DNA from: Deltaproteobacteria bacterium
Lineage (GTDB): Bacteria; Desulfobacterota; Desulfobacteria; Desulfobacterales; JAFDFH01
DNA length: 7,968 nucleotides
NCBI GenBank assembly: GCA_019309945.1
Contig: JAFDFH010000153.1
Coordinates: 1 to 7,968 of the forward strand
Direction of reading: 5' to 3'
Positions 7,213 to 7,968 of this stretch are shown here, one piece after another. Under the pieces are notes generated by a model. It saw only the letters and a list, made by a program, of their open reading frames with translations. It made no database searches and was not told the origin of the DNA. Each line of letters begins with the position of its first letter. Position 1 is the first letter of the stretch. The translations under genes and the position numbers were made by a program.

Positions 7213-7261
7213 GCCTCAAGATACTATATATAGGGGGCACTTGCGTTAAGTGGATACCCCC
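7014..7261 (-). mobile_element. internally deleted IS1595-family element
   Basis: The terminal inverted repeats are 22 nt long: 7014-7035 (GGGGGCATCCACTTGACGCA, then AG) and the complement of 7240-7261, matching at 20 of 22 positions. Between them, on the minus strand, lie an apparent transposase start and a decayed transposase C-terminus. The element is about 248 bp, far shorter than an autonomous IS1595-type element, so most of the transposase is missing. No target duplication is obvious: the left flank is AT-rich and the right flank is CT-rich. The family call rests on recalled resemblance of the transposase tail. Confidence 0.6.
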
Positions 7262-7266
7262 TTCCC
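7202..7266 (-). repeat. IS1595-like element end, right copy of the 65-bp direct repeat
   Basis: Matches 252-316 with mismatches only at 7209 and 7250. It includes the right terminal repeat of the deleted IS and the first codons of its transposase. The spacing between copies is 6950 bp and the orientation is the same. Confidence 0.75.
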
Positions 7267-7370
7267 CCTCTACCATTCAAGATGCAAGTATTGTTAATTT
7301 GGCACATCACAATTTCAGCCAATGAGTGGGGTATTCTCAATGGTTCCCTTGCCAGGGCTTTCATGATACT

Positions 7371-7414
7371 ATTCTTCTTATCACAGGTCTGAGCGCTTCT
7401 GTGATATGAAGAAT
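7371..7414. repeat. 44-nt hairpin with 16-bp arms
   Basis: ATTCTTCTTATCACAG (7371-7386) pairs with 7399-7414 at 15 of 16 positions around a 12-nt loop that itself contains the palindrome AGCGCT. No T run follows on the plus strand. It could be a palindromic repeat element, an operator-like dyad or a structured RNA end. I cannot choose between these. Confidence 0.55.
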
Positions 7415-7924
7415 ATATGTAATCTTCGATATTGAATGCGTGATTTTTAGTTTGGAATTCCAAATACACAATCACTTGAAATGATGTATTAAGGCAAGAC
7501 ATCTCTAGTTTTAGGCAAGCCGAAATTCATTACATTAGCTGATGCATTATGCAGTCAGGCTCCTCGAGTACGCAGGGTGCACCGATGATGGCTGAGTTGA
7601 CCAAAAATTAAATACCGATTGATTCCATAGTGTGTTTCATGTATCCAGATTCTATCTGAAATATTCTCGGTTAATTTGATATTTGGACATCCTCTCAATG
7701 TATCTGTAATTCTTAGTTTTTGGGTAAACCATAATTTCTGGGATTCTCCATAATTTCTAAAAATCAACACTATCTATTGTAAACCACGCTGGTTAACTGG
7801 TATTAATCAACAAGCACTATGGCAAGCTGTACGACATAAAACCCATTTTTTCAATTATTATTAAATAGTTATCTACTTATACAGTTTCTTATATTTCCTT
7901 TGTTGTCAAGCTTTTTTTATTTTC

Positions 7925-7960
7925 AAGGCGATGGCGCTGCAACACGTTTGCCATCGCTTT
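7925..7960. terminator. possible weak terminator hairpin
   Basis: AAGGCGATGGC (7925-7935) pairs with GCCATCGCTTT (7950-7960), with one G-T wobble and a 14-nt loop. Only three T follow in the plus direction and there is no recognised gene just upstream, so a terminator role is tentative. It may belong to a gene beyond the window. Confidence 0.3.
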
Positions 7961-7968
7961 GTAGTAAT

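Larger units (their letters stand above)
7267..7968. other. AT-rich region without credible genes
   Basis: Short open frames on the minus strand (7224-7502 and 7555-7770) have no recognisable family motif, no good ribosome-binding site and low-complexity composition. The composition is clearly more AT-rich than the operon. Structured elements here are a hairpin at 7371-7414, a small dyad AACCA/TGGTT at 7782-7794, an 11-bp direct repeat CCATAATTTCT at 7729-7739 and 7748-7758, and a stem at 7925-7960. Confidence 0.5.

Noticed and set aside
7049..7249. Plus-strand frames of 60-66 aa within the IS remnant
   Set aside because: The opposite strand gives recognisable transposase pieces; these plus-strand frames do not resemble anything.
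7729..7758. CCATAATTTCT repeated twice with 19-nt period, considered as a CRISPR-like or iteron array
   Set aside because: There are only two 11-bp copies in AT-rich DNA, with no further units, no spacers of regular length and no cas or rep gene.

Overview
The window carries one rightward catabolic operon of five genes (541-6917) with repeats and mobile-element debris on both sides. The protein families point to an anaerobic, respiring member of the Desulfobacterota (sulfate-reducing or syntrophic deltaproteobacteria). That is an inference from family resemblance and gene order; no rRNA or other marker is present.

Layout. 1-540: a small unidentified reading frame, one end of an IS1595-like element (252-316), and a leader with no clear promoter. 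541-2595: a membrane-anchored, HdrD-like iron-sulfur oxidoreductase of the kind that passes electrons from ETF to menaquinone. 2647-4397: etfB and etfA, overlapping by one base. 4405-4566: a foldback element with imperfect terminal inverted repeats, bracketed by a perfect 10-bp direct repeat that begins at the etfA stop codon. 4598-5824: an intact acyl-CoA dehydrogenase. 5828-6917: a second acyl-CoA dehydrogenase, broken by an apparent internal deletion plus frame change near 6356. 7014-7261: an internally deleted IS1595-family element on the minus strand. 7267-7968: AT-rich DNA with two hairpins and no credible gene.

How the genes work together. An acyl-CoA dehydrogenase oxidises an unidentified acyl-CoA and reduces EtfAB. 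EtfAB passes the electrons to the membrane oxidoreductase, which would reduce menaquinone. The two dehydrogenases look like the large and small partners of a heteromeric enzyme (compare PimC/PimD), so damage to the second may disable or change the complex. No CoA ligase, hydratase or thiolase is present, so the substrate cannot be read from this window.

Most notable: (1) the foldback insertion between etfA and the dehydrogenase, whose removal restores a 28-nt operon spacing; (2) the oxidoreductase has lost three expected cysteines of its first CCG domain while the second is intact; (3) the broken second dehydrogenase; (4) a 65-bp direct repeat (63/65 identical) bracketing the operon, made of the same IS end in the same orientation.
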